Positions 40,501 through 54,658 of a stretch of 64,000 nt of DNA are shown piece by piece. The translations under genes were made by a program, and so were the position numbers. Origin of the DNA: Tomocerus qinae. Lineage: Eukaryota; Arthropoda; Collembola; Entomobryomorpha; Tomoceridae. Positions within the stretch are counted from its first letter, which is position 1; every line of letters starts with the position of its first letter. Where the stretch lies: NCBI GenBank assembly GCA_020055645.1, contig CM034546.1, forward strand, positions 101,742,001 through 101,806,000, in the 5' to 3' direction. Below the pieces are notes generated by a model that searched no databases, was not told where the DNA came from, and saw only the letters and a program-made list of their open reading frames with translations.

Positions 40501-43500
40501 GGCTTTAGTTGTTCCATGCCTTCTAAATAATAGTCTGCTTTGTTTCTTTGTCAGAAGTAGAATCCACGTTTCCACTTCTGTTAATTACTTCCTTCGACAG
40601 ATTGAATAGTCCAGTTGGGAATGTTTGGATTGAGAGAGTATGTAGCTCTAACTTTCTGATCAAACAGAGGCGATTGAGTTATCTGGATCAAGCTAGATTT
40701 TCTGTGATGAAATTTAGAAGATTGGCTATTCTGGATCCAGCTAGTAGTTTATAGGTGAGTCTGAGGAGAAAGTTCAACGAATTATTCCGTAAAAAACTTT
40801 TACCCATGCACAAAATTGAAATGTTGAATTGATGGAAGAATGAACTTAAATATTGCAATAAAAATTACAAAATCATGGCACGACTTGTATCTATCTACAG
40901 TTCTTATAGACTATCTGTACAATTCTCTTCAAATTGTAATGCCATCCAGGAAAAGAATAATGCCTACTAGGGTCTAACACAATGCAATTTCGATAATAGT
41001 CATCGTTGATAGATATTTATAGCTAGATTGCAATATTTACGATCATAGGTATAGAAATGTCCCGGTATGCCAAGATGTTCAGTATTTTGGCAGAGAAGAT
41101 CAACGACTTATCAATTCACAGTGCGGAGAATGTGTTTTCGTTTCCATCCCAAGTGTGCCATTATCCCTTTCTAGCACACAGTGTTACATCTTTTATCTCC
41201 CATCATTTATTTATCACATCTATTTTACAGGATCTATAATGTAAATTTTTATTGCAAACCGACGCTATATAAATTGTGTAACTCATCGCACGTTTTCTAC
41301 CGCCGGCAATTGTAGGTTATCTTATAATGTAGTGGGATCTCAAAATATTTATAATGTAAATAAGTTGTAGACATAAGAAGCATATCCAAATGGTAAGTAC
41401 TCCTATAGGTAGTTGTGTGCATTAAGTAAAGTATGCATAAGTTGTCAAAAGTGAGGGTGGGTCAGCAGACTCCAGACACAAAATTAAGAATCAGGACATT
41501 GAGCATACGAACAACTTTTATATTTCTAGTCTGTCTGGCTGTTGAGGCGCCTTTAAAAGTGAAAACCGTAATAAGATGCACTGCTATGTTTAATCAATGA
41601 GTTTCTCAATCTGATCTTGAGCCTCCAGTCCTAAAAATTATGTTTCACTACTGTAGATCACGTAGATCTATTTTTTATACAAGTCCCTGATGTACGAAAT
41701 GAAAGTTGGGGCAAATTGAATTATAAAGTTGACTTGGTACATTAAATGGCTTCACGAATCTCAGAATCTGATTTGCGTTGCAATGAAGGTTAGGCCTTTA
41801 GCCTCAGCAGGTCATTGTTAATCATAATCCCATTACAAATTAGAATTTGCATATTAAATGAATTTTAATGATACTACAGCTGATAAAGTTACGTAATGCT
41901 ATAATCTACATTATGACGGACATTGGTTTTCTGAAAATGATTTTAATCATCACCATCAACCATCATAGCTAATATTACAACCTTCAACCTATTAAAGCGA
42001 AAAAAGATTCCTTGAAATTCAAGGTTAGCCTCGGATTTAATTTAAACAGGGAAACGACCCAATAACTCTATATATATACCAATATTGACATTCTACAGTC
42101 ATATTAAACGTATATAACGATTAACTTTGCATGTCATGATAATTTATTTAAATAGGGTAAAGTGATTACAATTATTATTTAGCATATATATTTAAGAGTA
42201 AGTTGCGTTGCGACTTGTGAATGCTAAATACGAAGTCGCTTTGCAATGAGAAGGACGGGAAAAGGGCGAATCTCACCATTGACGGAAATGATAAGTAAAC
42301 TCAGACAAAACTTGCAGAAGAATTCTGTAGGAGAGTTTCTATGAATGGGTGTGGATTTTCTAGGTTTTATAGTTTTGATTATTATATCACCCGTCTTAAT
42401 CTTTAGCATTTTCATCCACGAGTGATCCTAGTTACGAAACAACGAGGATTATAACGAGTAGATTAAATTTTGAAACTTTATACTTATTTATAGTAAGTTA
42501 CAAACAAATATTTGCAATGTCTCAGAACGTGGGAAGATTCCTCCGACTCTTTTCTCAACGCTCTCCTACTTCCGAAATTGTGTTGTAATTGTAAGTGTGC
42601 ATACCACAGAATCGGATATAATAAGGAAAACGATGTATAACGTTGCAATATAGACTTCCAGGAGAAAAGGGCACGTTAAACGCCTGGAGGAAGACGTCTA
42701 CATCCCATTTTACAAGATTGTTATTTTAGAGTTGAAAGAGATCTCTTTCCACAGTGAAATACTTAAGAAATTGGAACACAGGAAAATCTGAATAAGGATA
42801 AACTTTGTATCTTTCAGTTTCAGAGCTGAAATTAATCTACATTAGGCTACAAACAAAAACAAAATGTGCACCATATCTAAAAAACACGTGCAGAAAATCG
42901 TGACTTTGCACGGAATTCCTTTTCCGCATATACTGCTAGTGCTACGAATATATACAACATTATTATAATATACATATTCATCATTACTTTCCCCTCGTAT
43001 CATGTTGCCTCTTTTTGCGTGTCATTTTACATGTTTTGACACATTAACATATATATTACGTACAATATGCTTATGCTGTAGATATAACTTGGTGTGGGGC
43101 ACACCAACTACATAAGTCAAAGCTAGTGCCTCGTTCCCCTAAATTACAAATCCCTTTGCCTGGCCTGCAGACAGTTACACGATCTTGTAAACAAAGAATT
43201 CAATTTCTTTTGGAGCCATGCTGTAGAAAACGGTTCTTCAACAGGAAATAATATAGCCTTGTCGCAAAAGTAATCAGTTTGTAAACAGTGCAAACTACGC
43301 AGTTATACACTTGATGTACTATGGACTTAAAAAGTGTCAAATTGTCCAAGTGCCTTTTCAAAAAGTGAATCTTTTTGATTTGACACACGAAAAGTAGTTC
43401 AAAACATGTGAACATGTGACAGTGTATATATTAACCTTTTCATTTCTCTGGGGATAAGTCACGGGTCGGTAGGAAATTGCAATTTACTTGTTGACATTAC

Positions 43501-46500
43501 TGTGTGAAACAGCCATATGACCGCCCAGCCGTCATAACACTATTCCTAGACTTCCATTCATGCTTTATACCTACTACTTAGAACTTAAACTTAGTAGAAA
43601 TCAACAAAGATCCTCAACAATCTTAAGACCATTTGGGGTTATCAACCAGAGGCGGTGTGAATAATTTCGTATTTCATTTGGGATTGCATGTGAATGTAAG
43701 AAATAATTTGTTTGAGTCTTGTAAATAACACCTTATGTAAGCTTTCTTAATCTTGATTTGAATGAAACAGTATACGCCTTCTGTGCTATAGCTTACTTTA
43801 ATGCATAAGTACGGAATAGCTATGATATGTATAACCTACCCAGCCAAAACAAAACCCAAAACACTCCACATCACATAGTAGTATTGAATAGGGGCTGTGC
43901 GGACAGTTAAATCTGAGAGGCTATCTGGCGGGGCTTTAGCTTAACCATGCAATCCCCTACTTAGATATTTCCAATCGGTTTTTGACGGTGCCTGGTTCAA
44001 GCTGGAGCTATGATATATACATCAGTAGAATTGTCTTGCTCTAATTAACAATATATGTAAGTTACAAGGAGCGACTCCCAGAGATGCTCCCGTTATAGCC
44101 ATTTGAAATTCGAAATTTAACATTAGTAAGGTACCTACTTTCAGAGCTCAACCCCTTCTGCCTTCTAAGCTCTTTCTACCTCGTCCAAAACGTTACACGA
44201 GAGCTGCAGAGTGTGCACATGTAAAGACATTCATGTTAGCACGTGTTGGGACATGTAAATAAGCCTATTCGTGCATAATACTATCACAAGTAGAAGTAAC
44301 TTTACAGGTGTAATAAGTTAGGATCTTTCCTATATGCTGAATAGTACAATAGTTTGACGATGACCCGGTGAAATACAGCAGAGATTAGCACATTATACTC
44401 AACAATGGTTATTAAGAAATTGTATACAGCAGAATTCTGAAGCTGCATCACCTTACTATACATTTGTCGAACACAATCTTTGTCATCCGTCACATAAATA
44501 TACTTTCATACTAACAAAGCATGCAATTAAGTATACACTACTAGGTATTATCTTTTCATCATAGTAAGGATAGCAAAGCAAACAACTGAAATTGAATGTT
44601 GACATTTGGATGCCTAGATAAACATTTATTGTGTTAGAAGACAACAAAGGGTTGCCGACGTTGCAAAGATGCTCTTCAGAACGAAAGCCATGAAATTACA
44701 CTTTCATTGTTAATTACAAAGCCTATGCCAATCACATAGTCATTGTGAGAAAGTGTGACAACGACAACCCGAATCCTTCTGGACGTTGAACTTCAAATAC
44801 AAATGAAGTGGAAAGATACTAGCATTAACTACATTTAGATTAACTCTAAAAGATGCTAAGGGTCATAGCCAGACTATGACCCTTTAGCATTTACTATTAA
44901 TACTACTATGACTAATTTGATCATGTGCAACTTGGATGATTTCTCTGTGGGGTTGTGATTGCTGATACATGCAGAGATTATGGAGAGAAATTCAAAGAGT
45001 CCCACACATGGACATCTCTTTGAAGTACATATTATAATCCATGATCAAATTATAGACGAAAGGTTCGTTGCACAACGAATATCTCCTTTCTCCTTCTCTT
45101 GAATGCTTTTTATGTTCCCATTACACTCAATTTTTAGTTATTTTGCAATAAAATCACGTGAACATGTAGTGATGGGTGGGTGCTGTCGTTCTGTCTCAAT
45201 CAAATCTCCTTAGTGTATGTTTAGTAACCAAATATTCCAAGTTCAGATTAATAAATGCATTGGATTTTCTTTCCCCACTTTCTCCAGAAAATCAACTACC
45301 TACACGCACAAACCCAACCCACTGCAGCTTGTATCAAATTATGCAGTGGTAATAAATAACCACCTACACACATCATTTAGCTGTTCATTTATCTGTGTGA
45401 TAGACAATTTATTTGTAGAATGCATTATTGTGTCTTTTAATATATTATTATCATATAGCGACCTAGCTTCATACAAAGAGTAAACCCTTTCCTAACCATT
45501 GATACAAATAAACATATATATGGTTACCACTTTGTACCCACCACCAAAATGTCGATGCAGTTTTATTCACAAAAGGTAGCGTTTCATAACAATTTTACTT
45601 ATATATTGAAGGTAAAAAATAAAGACCCAAAGTGTACAGAATAGATATGCAAATGGGTAAACAGAGGAAGTCATAAATTGTACTGTTATGACAAAAATAA
45701 TAATTATACTTAATTCTATTTAGCTTTGATAACATAGTGGAATGACTAGCAAATTACAACGGAGTACATTATTGCTATTATAATCACTGCTACCGCCATA
45801 AGTGTGGTTTTAAGGCTTTATTTGCGCAAATCTAGACATACCGTGATGAAATCCGGAATCATCAATACAATGGACGTACTGGCACATGTAGACAGGGAAA
45901 ATGCTGCTGAGTAAACTCATTTCCCGATTAGTCTGGGACTAAACTCAAGAAAACCAACCTTTTCTGGATTTTGATGTCCGTTGTCCGTAATAGCTGCAAT
46001 ACTAATACTCCCGTGAGACCCCATTAGGCTAAATTAGAGAGTAAAAGCTTATCTCAACTTGACATTCCCCTCCCAACTGTTGTAGTCAGACAAGGATAGT
46101 TACTAAACTACAGAAAAACGCCAATTCCGGTAATGCGGCTAATGTGGGATTATTTGCTGCTTATATCTAGTTTCACCTTCACTCTGTCAAGAAGCAAACT
46201 GGCAAGAAGAAGATAAGATAACGATGGGATAATCTGAGAATTTGTAAACATAGTAGGTGTGGACACGTCTGTAATATCCGGTAATTCCATTGAATTTGAT
46301 GGAGAAATTACCAAGAATAAAGACGAAAATTGAGACGGTTGTCAATCTGTTAGACAATTTAGAGAGCTTGCTAGTTCTGAAATGGATCATTATCGTGGAG
46401 TATCCAAGAAAAGCTGTAACGCTGTAAGCTTACTGTAATTTCACCTGCGATACAAGATACTTTCTACCTTCAATAAATTGACTCCGAATAAGAAAGGTAC

Positions 46501-47844
46501 TAAAAAGACAATGACAATAATTCCAAATGAAGTTCAAATAACCTGTTTAGCATATTCGTACTTCCTCAGTTTGTCAATAATTTTTCATTAGTTACATATG
46601 AGTGGATATTCTTAAAATCATTCCCTAACAAGCGCTTGACGAGTGTCTGATGATTGATGAGTAAGCCTGAAACACTTTCGTTTGATACATTAGAAGTAGA
46701 TTACTTAGTTGTAGTAGTTTTACACATAGTCAATTCAAAGGTAATTGTAACTACTTCTGAATAGGATTCAATCCTTTTGTTACATTATTGTGCCTGATGT
46801 AACAGTGTAAGTAGTTATCAAGAAAGTGTCAAACGCTTTGAAATGATACCTTTGTGGTACATCGGTTCATTTGAAACTCTTTGACATACTAAAACTCAGG
46901 CAATAAAAGGTAACTTACATAAGCACATTAGAAACGCTTTTTCTTAGAAGAAGAATATAAAAGTGTCAGATGACTACAATATCCTTGGTTATATTGGATT
47001 CATAGGATAGTATAACACATTTACGATAACACAGACACAATGCCACAACCATGTTCATACTATCACATTCTATCATCTCATGCTTTTATGAAAAGAATAC
47101 TACAACGCAGATTATTTCCTTATTTGCCCATCATTTCATGGCAATTTCCATTATCTAAGTACAATTTATCAGCAATTCTGCATTGCTATTAGCAATGTTT
47201 ACAAGAACAAACAGCAGTAATAAGTATAGAAAGCTTTCTAGAGAACTATTCTTTAGAATGCACGGAAGTCTCTATTAGTCCCTGTCCCTACCCACTCACG
47301 AATCCACTAAATTGGTAATTGGAGAGTACTTTTCCACTCTCGTTCGTACAAGATTATTATGCTTTCAGATTCAAACAATGTAAAATGTAATTGCGTATTA
47401 GAAGTTCCATAATATTTTCCATACTAGGAAAAGCTTGTCCTTAGAATTACATTTGCTTTTCATTCGATACAGACGAAAAGAGCTGTCCCTTCAATTTAAC
47501 CTTCCATTCAATAGAAGTACAGTGTATGTGTAGTCTGTAGAGACGACTATAGACTTGGTTATATAATTAAATGATCTTGCTTACTAAACCAGAACGAAAA
47601 AAAATCATGTTTTCTATTTACTTGTTACTTCGCCGTTCCTGTTTTCAAGCCTTTTTGATCACGGTGACTTGATCCCTTTTGACAGGCCTGGTGGAAAACA
47701 AATAGGTACATTGAGGAACCTACTAGTTAGATTTATACTCACTTATTTTCCATTAGCGGAATTGTAGGACACGAAAGGAGAACGTGGTTTTATGTCCACC
47801 TATCTACTATAACTATAGGATCACGAATATATAAAGGTATACAT
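28561..47844. other. Gene-poor region, 19 kb, no recognised gene
   Basis: AT-rich sequence in which blocks poor in G (about 28600-29600, 34930-35660, 38130-38900, 45200-45500) alternate with blocks poor in C (about 35880-36340, 37380-38110). Open frames of up to 112 codons occur (for example minus strand 31425-31087), but none has a recognisable domain, good splice sites or codon character. A 38-base hairpin lies at 44853-44890. No RNA gene was recognised. Confidence 0.5.
44853..44890. repeat. Strong 38-nt hairpin
   Basis: ATGCTAAGGGTCATAG pairs with CTATGACCCTTTAGCAT around a 5-base loop, with a single bulged base. It stands alone in the gene-poor region. Confidence 0.7.
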
Positions 47845-47859
47845 ATAAAATAATAATAT

Positions 47860-49203
47860 TGAATTGAATTGAGTTTTATTTAATATTCTCGGCGAGCCGT
47901 GGCCCATAGAATATGGAATTGATACATTTTACAAAATTATAATCCTAATTAGGAGCGTTTTGCTATATTACAAATGATTAGTTGTTTTCTAAATTGTCAA
48001 TAAAGTTTATATTACATAAAGCCGACTTAACATAATCAATAATGTTTCTTATGTCTCTTATGTTAGAACCGTCTAATATCTTATGTAACGTCTCCATGTC
48101 CTTGATACCCAATGTTTTAATTTTCTGACGATTGTGAATTCTACATTCCAGTATTAGGTGATCAAATGTATTGCTTTTCCCCAGGTTACATAAATTACAG
48201 ATGTCAGTGTTTTTAAACATAAAAATCTTGTTCTTATAACTCAATAAATCACAATTTAGCCTTAACTGACTCAGCAATCTAGCATCCCAAAATGGTAATT
48301 TTACCTCAGTACATTGGGAATTGCTCCCTTTTGTCACAACATCATAAGAGTAGTAATATTTATAATCAGGGTAGTTTTTGATATTATTACAATCTTCTTG
48401 TCTGCTAAGTAGCTCTAGGTTATCACATATACTATTATAATAACTATTAATTAGCCAACCTGTGTCATCCTCCCAAATACTCTGTAAGTTTACTTTACTC
48501 AAGAACAGTTTACATTGTAAAGCCCAGTTAAATCTACTGTTTTTCTCGGAACCTTCATTAGCCCCTCTTTTTAAAGCAGTAAAGCAGATTTTTGCATACC
48601 GCGAGTCTTCCATGTTAATGAGTTTTAACAGGAATACGATCATCCTTTTTGCCACCGATACCCATAACATAATTCTACCAGTTTCTAGTCTTACGATAGC
48701 CTTTGGGACAGTGAATTTAACTCCCAAAATTCTGCGTAAAAATTTTGTTTGACATATTTCCAACTTTTCAAGATACTCTAAACCCCATATATGACAGCAA
48801 TACATTAATGTAGAGAGAGCAATTGAGTCAAATAACCGCACTTTTGAGGCAACTGATGACATTCTTCCTTTATGGATTAAAGAACAGACTCCGTTTTGGG
48901 TAATTGCTGAGATCTTTTTAAAGTATTGAAACGCCTTTGCAAATTGACCAGAAGAGGAAAAAGGGACTCCTAAGTAGACATACTCGTTTACGATTTCCAG
49001 AGTCTTGCCGTCAAAAGTGAACTTAAGATTTTTCTCTACTTTTCCACCCCGTCGGAACACTACAATTTTTGTTTTTTTAATGTTGACTTCTAGCTTTAGT
49101 TCCTCGAAATATTGCTCTAATGTGCGAATTTTCCTTTGAAGGCTCAACTTGTTATCCGCGACGACAATTGTGTCGTCGGCATAGAGCAGAATGTGCAACA
49201 TGA
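47860..49203 (-). mobile_element. 5'-truncated non-LTR retrotransposon (LINE), recent insertion
   Basis: A perfect 15-bp direct repeat ATAAAATAATAATAT flanks the element at 47845-47859 and 49204-49218 and fixes its limits. It lies on the minus strand, is cut within the reverse transcriptase just before the YADD box, and ends in a short AATTC tandem tail after AATAAA. This is the signature of target-primed reverse transcription that stopped early. The intact duplication and the uninterrupted reading frame argue for a young copy. The superfamily is probably in the Jockey/CR1/I/R1 range; the fragment is too short for me to decide. Confidence 0.95.
47978..49203 (-). pseudogene. C-terminal half of LINE ORF2 (reverse transcriptase remnant)
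   Basis: The frame opens directly at the insertion boundary with LHILLYADDTIVVADN, the catalytic YADD motif of reverse transcriptases, and runs about 400 codons without a stop. It includes the thumb region with the INEYVYLGVPF-like block (here VNEYVYLGVPFSSSG), ILGVKF, and near the end a CNLCNLGKSNTFDHLILEC zinc-finger-like motif common to LINE ORF2 C-termini. The fingers, most of the palm and the endonuclease are missing, so it cannot act. The open frame extends upstream into flanking DNA, but that part is not LINE sequence. Confidence 0.93.
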
Positions 49204-49218
49204 ATAAAATAATAATAT

Positions 49219-52200
49219 AGATCTGTATATTATGTATATCTACATGTATAATTCTTATGACCAAAAGGTTGCGACTTGGGAGGACACATTGATAAATTCT
49301 ACGAAACTATTAGAAAAGCATAATTCTTTGAAACTTATATAACAATGTATTGTATTTGTAGTAAGTATTTGCGTTGCGATTGAAGTTGCGGGTTGAGAGG
49401 GTGTTTTGTTAGTGTTGCTCCTTTTTGTTTACTTTATCACTCGAATGGGTTGTCATCTGAAATGTTATACATTTACTGAATCCTGAAGCTAATGGGTTAC
49501 AGCCACAATGACAGCTCACTTTCTTGTGTGAACCAAGCAGAAACTCAATCAGTTTACGCATCTACTTAATACAAACCAAACTATTCTGCGAAAATACATT
49601 AAACACTTTTCTTACTTTACCTCCTCTTAGCATTTAATTGTTACTCGTCTGACAGGAGGAGTTTTCACCGAATTCTATCCTAAAATATCCATTCTAAACA
49701 TCCGAATTCTATTACATGCAGCTATCTCTATTTCCCTACCTCGAACTCTAAGAATAATTTTCATTGTCAGTGATGGTCATAAGTAAAGCGTAGTAAAATC
49801 ATTTTTATGTCTCTATTGTCTAATGCTACATGAAGCATCTGTTTACCTCTGTCAGCTAATGATAATCGTAACTGTAACAGTATTGCAATACCGTATTTTT
49901 CCACGTGGGAAAATTACTCTAGATGATCATGAATGGTTGGTCTGTCCGATGATGTCCACGCCAGGACCATACACTAACTGCAAATTCCACCTGACTGAAT
50001 CGTAAGGTTCAATGTGTATTTGCTCTTCTAGTTTCTGTGCATTGTTTGTCTACTGCCCACCTACGTACAATATTATTCCTTATTATTGGCTATTGTACAA
50101 TTAATTATTTTCGCAGTATTTCCGCAGTTGTGATTCGGAGTTATCGTTCCTAACATGAATTCGCATCGTGATAATAAAGATGTGGGTAGTTAGTAGTTGC
50201 CTATTAGCTGATGAGTCAAAAAATTGTTCATCAAATTCTTTTGTGTCTATCAAGTAGTTATTATCATTATTTTCCATTCCAAAACTATACCATGAGAAAC
50301 TACAGTCGGTTGTCATTGAATCTATGTCATTGTCAAAGAAGACTATGCAAAAAGACTGCAGGCTGTCATCATTTACGTAACGACAAGGGTACAATTAACA
50401 AAAGTTTGTATGAGTTTGAGTAAGTATGAGGTCAAGGTTTGAGAAAATAAGTTTTACTCCGAATACAAAGCAAACAGAGATAACTAACTTTGTTTTCAGT
50501 ACCTAAGTTCATTACACTCCCACAGAAAAGAAAGATTTTACTAATTAAATAGATGCTTTGAAATTGAAGCTGTTAAAATGAGAGATAAGTGTCAAGGAGT
50601 ATCGTTGTCGGTAAAAGCAGTTGGCAATAAAGATTTGTGAATCGGTGACAGTAGGGATGTTAATGTGTTTTTGAAAGAAGCTGTTCTGATTTGTGATGCC
50701 CCAGAAAGACACTTTTAAAATGGTACCTAAAGTGGCAAATTGAATTGACCTAGCAATTAGTTCCGGTAGTCAGATTGAGATTGTTGTGAATATTTTATGA
50801 GGTGCACATACTATTAGGAGAGTTGTGAAATGTACTAGTTAGGTGTTTTGATTTCAGTATCGTAAGTAGATCATTTCTGAGTAAAGTAACTCTAGACAGC
50901 CGTAATATATTTCATAGGCTCTTCTCATCTTCATCTAGAGTGTCAGACAAAGGTAATTTTCAAACGGGAGTCTATGGCCCTATATGAAATGTTGCAGGCG
51001 TCAAAAAGTGTTCGGTAATCACATAATGGAGCCAAGTTGATAGAAGATGAAGGAGAGAGGAGTTTTGGGTTAGTAGGGCAATCCTCTTTGTTTCGCCATT
51101 TCGCTGTCAAGGCTCCAGCCAAAAGATCTCCAGTTATTGCTTTCTTTCAGATATTTCAGATCATTTCCAACTCAAGATAAGTGAGATAGTTTAGTCTGTA
51201 CATGTAGGATATGAAATTATTGTTCTAGCTGGAGGGCTGCACCCAGCCTGCTACCCAAACTATCACAAAGAATATAGATGCAGCATTAAATGTCACATAT
51301 GGCACGACCTGACCTACAAAACAAGAAAATTCTTGCCACGTTCTCCCCAATCCTTTGCTTCACTTACACAAACCTCTGATTCCTCCTTTTCAACTCCCTC
51401 CTCAGTCCTTCACTCACTATATCCTCCTGTTTTTGATCTTCGGTAATGGACAGCAACCATCTATCACTCTTCCCTTTCCACAGAGCACTACTTTTAAAGT
51501 TACCAAACCTATGAGCACTATGAATAGTAACATAAACAAAAAAGATGCAATTCCGTGGCAGTCATACAAATGAGATCCGTTCTTCAAACTATTCTCTACT
51601 ACTTCTAAAAAGACATGCACACATTTGAAACGGAATTAATGAGTTATACTTAGCTGTACTTCAACTTTATTCGTACTATTATTACCTATTCCATCCATAG
51701 GTAAGCTACAACTTATATGGTTAGCAATATCAATATAATATACTGTTATGACTATCATTACCCTTCACATGAAATATTCTTTTTTTCCAATGTTTTACTA
51801 GCTGAAGCAGGACGATAAAATAATATTATGCCAAATAGTCCATGCAACATCTATATAGCTACTATAGAGAGTAGTAGCCTATTCTTATATAAGTTATAAG
51901 CAAATTTTGATGAAAGTAACTTGAAGAAAAAACACACCACTCTGAAATCTGAATGCATTATATGTATTTCAACGTCTTAATTCATCACAATATCCCACCC
52001 AACTACTTAATTATGTGACCAATTATATCGGACGGCTTTTTTTAGAATCTAAAATCTAACTATAATATGTAAAAAAATATCGAAAGCAATACCATGAATA
52101 GGAATAAATACCAGGTGCATGTTTCTGTTCTGTCGGCACTACAACTTAAAACAACTTACAATACGCCTATATTAACTTTTCTCATAGATGAAATGGAAAT

Positions 52201-54658
52201 AATCACCAAGTTAGTCATTTAACTAGAGATTTCGAATTATTGAATAGTTAAAGCTAGGACTAAATCTTGTGAACTGCACATATCAAACCAATTTGATGAG
52301 CTTGTACATCTGTACAGCGATAAGGATTACGGCAACTTGCATGACAATGAGAGAAGACAATAGTAGAAGCTTGCATCCTAAAGTAAAGTTGATATTACGT
52401 ATACCATAAAACACTTATGAAGTCCTTGAGTCCTAATACTTTCATTCTTCTGAGCTTTATACATCAGTACAAATGTTTGCTTACAATATTCGGTAGTTTA
52501 GTGTGTTGAGTATAATACTATAATAAAGACATACACAAGTCGTACAATACTATACATGGTCACCCACCACAAATGCAATTGGTCTTGTTAACACTTAACA
52601 GTTAAATTAAGAGTTATGTTCTTGGTTAAGAAGATGGGAAATCAGTTGTGTGAATTTGTTGGGAAGCTTATTCGTAGTCGACTGCTCAATTAAACTTTAT
52701 TCATACACACAGTAATACATCTCTCACTTATATTAACTTTATCGTTAAGAATTGTAGGTAAGTGTATTAAACAGTCTATACAAATTGTATTGAGTTACAT
52801 GATAATCATGACTAAAGTATCTAAGTGTCTACATGAACAAATCACGAATGTCTTATAATATTAATGCATACGCATATAATATGTATTTATAGTTCTTTGG
52901 AATAGCAGAATTCGTTGTTCGAATGATTTCCAAAAATGCAAGTCATTTTTTCGCTAATATTTCTTTATCACCTGTACATGGTAGTTGGTAATGTTGGTAC
53001 AGCATAGAAATGTCTTAGCACATGCAGAATTAACTATATGTTTTGCTGTATTAATATTCAGCATCTATTTCTACATGCTATAGGTTATCATCATCTTTCG
53101 TCCCTGTCGCAATTGCCAGATGTTTCGTACTCTCCAGCCATAGTTAATATTGTATTATACAGGGTCAACATTCATTATTTGAGACATTACTACACTTAAA
53201 CTTCTGCAAGCACATAGAATTGTTTAAGTTCAGTAGTGTTGTGCCACTTTTAGAATGTACAATCGAGTGACTCTATTTTATCCTCACCGACCAATAATGA
53301 AAATAGCTATTATCTCTGTATAAGATAAGGGTTACGTTTTCCTAGTTTTTATGTTAACCTAGTATACGTAGGAGGTGGTATTTTTATGAGAAAAGTAAGT
53401 ATATGTATGTCATTTCACAATAATTCATTTTACACTATACATAACTGTACTAATGTTAATTAATAATGGTTAAATTGTACAAAACGTTAATTAGAAAATC
53501 TAAATGCATAAACGCATAACTATTTACCTTAATTAAAATGGCTGTAGTGCTAAACTGAATTTACATTTAAAAGTAGTACTTAGTACTTTCTGTTCGTCTG
53601 TTTCGTTTCCCTTTCATCGCCTAATGTTTTTTTTTGCTTTTTGACAGTAGTTTTAACTGTAGGCTAATTTCACAATATTAATAATTATCGATCCAAGGTA
53701 GCTGGCTACTTGCTTTAAAGGCCGTAAAAGTTTGGTTAGTGTCTGAGGCACCTTTCCAAGTGCATAGTAGTGACAAAATAGTACTAAAAATTGCTCTGCA
53801 AAATAACAATGTTAAAGAGTCTATGTTTACAGTTAAAAGTTAATTATGTGTATCAAATCATAACTTAGAACTTAAATTTACTAGGTGCAGCGCACATGAA
53901 TGAATATACCTTCCTATGTTTTAAATGCTTGCTATAGTAGGATTGAAGATAGAACAAAGTAAGTGATACTACAAATACAGTTACTTAGAGTGGTTTTGTA
54001 GTGTCTTTCACTGTATAGTTTGTGGAATTATTTGTTTAGGTTTCATTAAAATACAGGAAATGCATAAATCACAAGCTTAAATAATATCATGCTATTTTAA
54101 AAATAAATCTCCAACAAGCATATTAATAGTAAATGAACAAGGTTACTTTAACTAATTGTAAATTATAAACATTTGACTCCTTAATTGGCTTCAATTCTAT
54201 AATAATTAAGAATATCAGTCATAACATTACATAATATACTTAACAATATTTAATAAGCATAAAACTTAGGAACTGTATATTGTTGGCATTCTTTAAAAGA
54301 GAATAAATACAATCGTATTGCAATGGTAGTCGTGGGGCATCGTTTCAATAAGGTACACCTCACATGTATATTTAATTACAAACAGTTCAAACAAAGGAAA
54401 TCGTATTCGAATATTACTAATCGCTGATTGCAATTACTGTTACTACATGTAGGTATGACAGATATATATCTTCAAAAATTATTTGGACCATCCCGAGCAT
54501 GAGAAGGGGTTTAGGACCAATTTCTGACATTTTGCAATTATGTAAAAGTTTGACAGAATAATATTACTTTTAAGGTCGACATTTGAACGTAACGTATTTA
54601 ACAAAAATGTAAAAATCTAACAAACAATCATTAATTATTAAAGCAAAATGGACAATAC
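49219..54658. other. Intergenic region between the LINE and the RNF168-like gene
   Basis: AT-rich, with a C-poor block at about 50560-51120 next to a G-poor block at about 51300-51620. A minus-strand open frame at 50394-50101 (97 codons, rich in Asp and Asn) has no recognisable domain. The last few hundred bases should include the 3' UTR of the minus-strand RNF168-like gene. I see no other feature. Confidence 0.5.

Noticed and set aside
43901..44030. tRNA-like stretch (cctggttcaagctgg)
   Set aside because: The apparent B-box has no matching A-box or cloverleaf stems at the right spacing.
49204..49264. N-terminal extension of the LINE reading frame
   Set aside because: These codons lie in the target duplication and flanking DNA beyond the insertion boundary, so they are not LINE sequence.
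50101..50394. 97-codon minus-strand frame rich in Asp/Asn
   Set aside because: No recognisable domain, and no convincing splice sites or start; within chance expectation for AT-rich DNA of this length.
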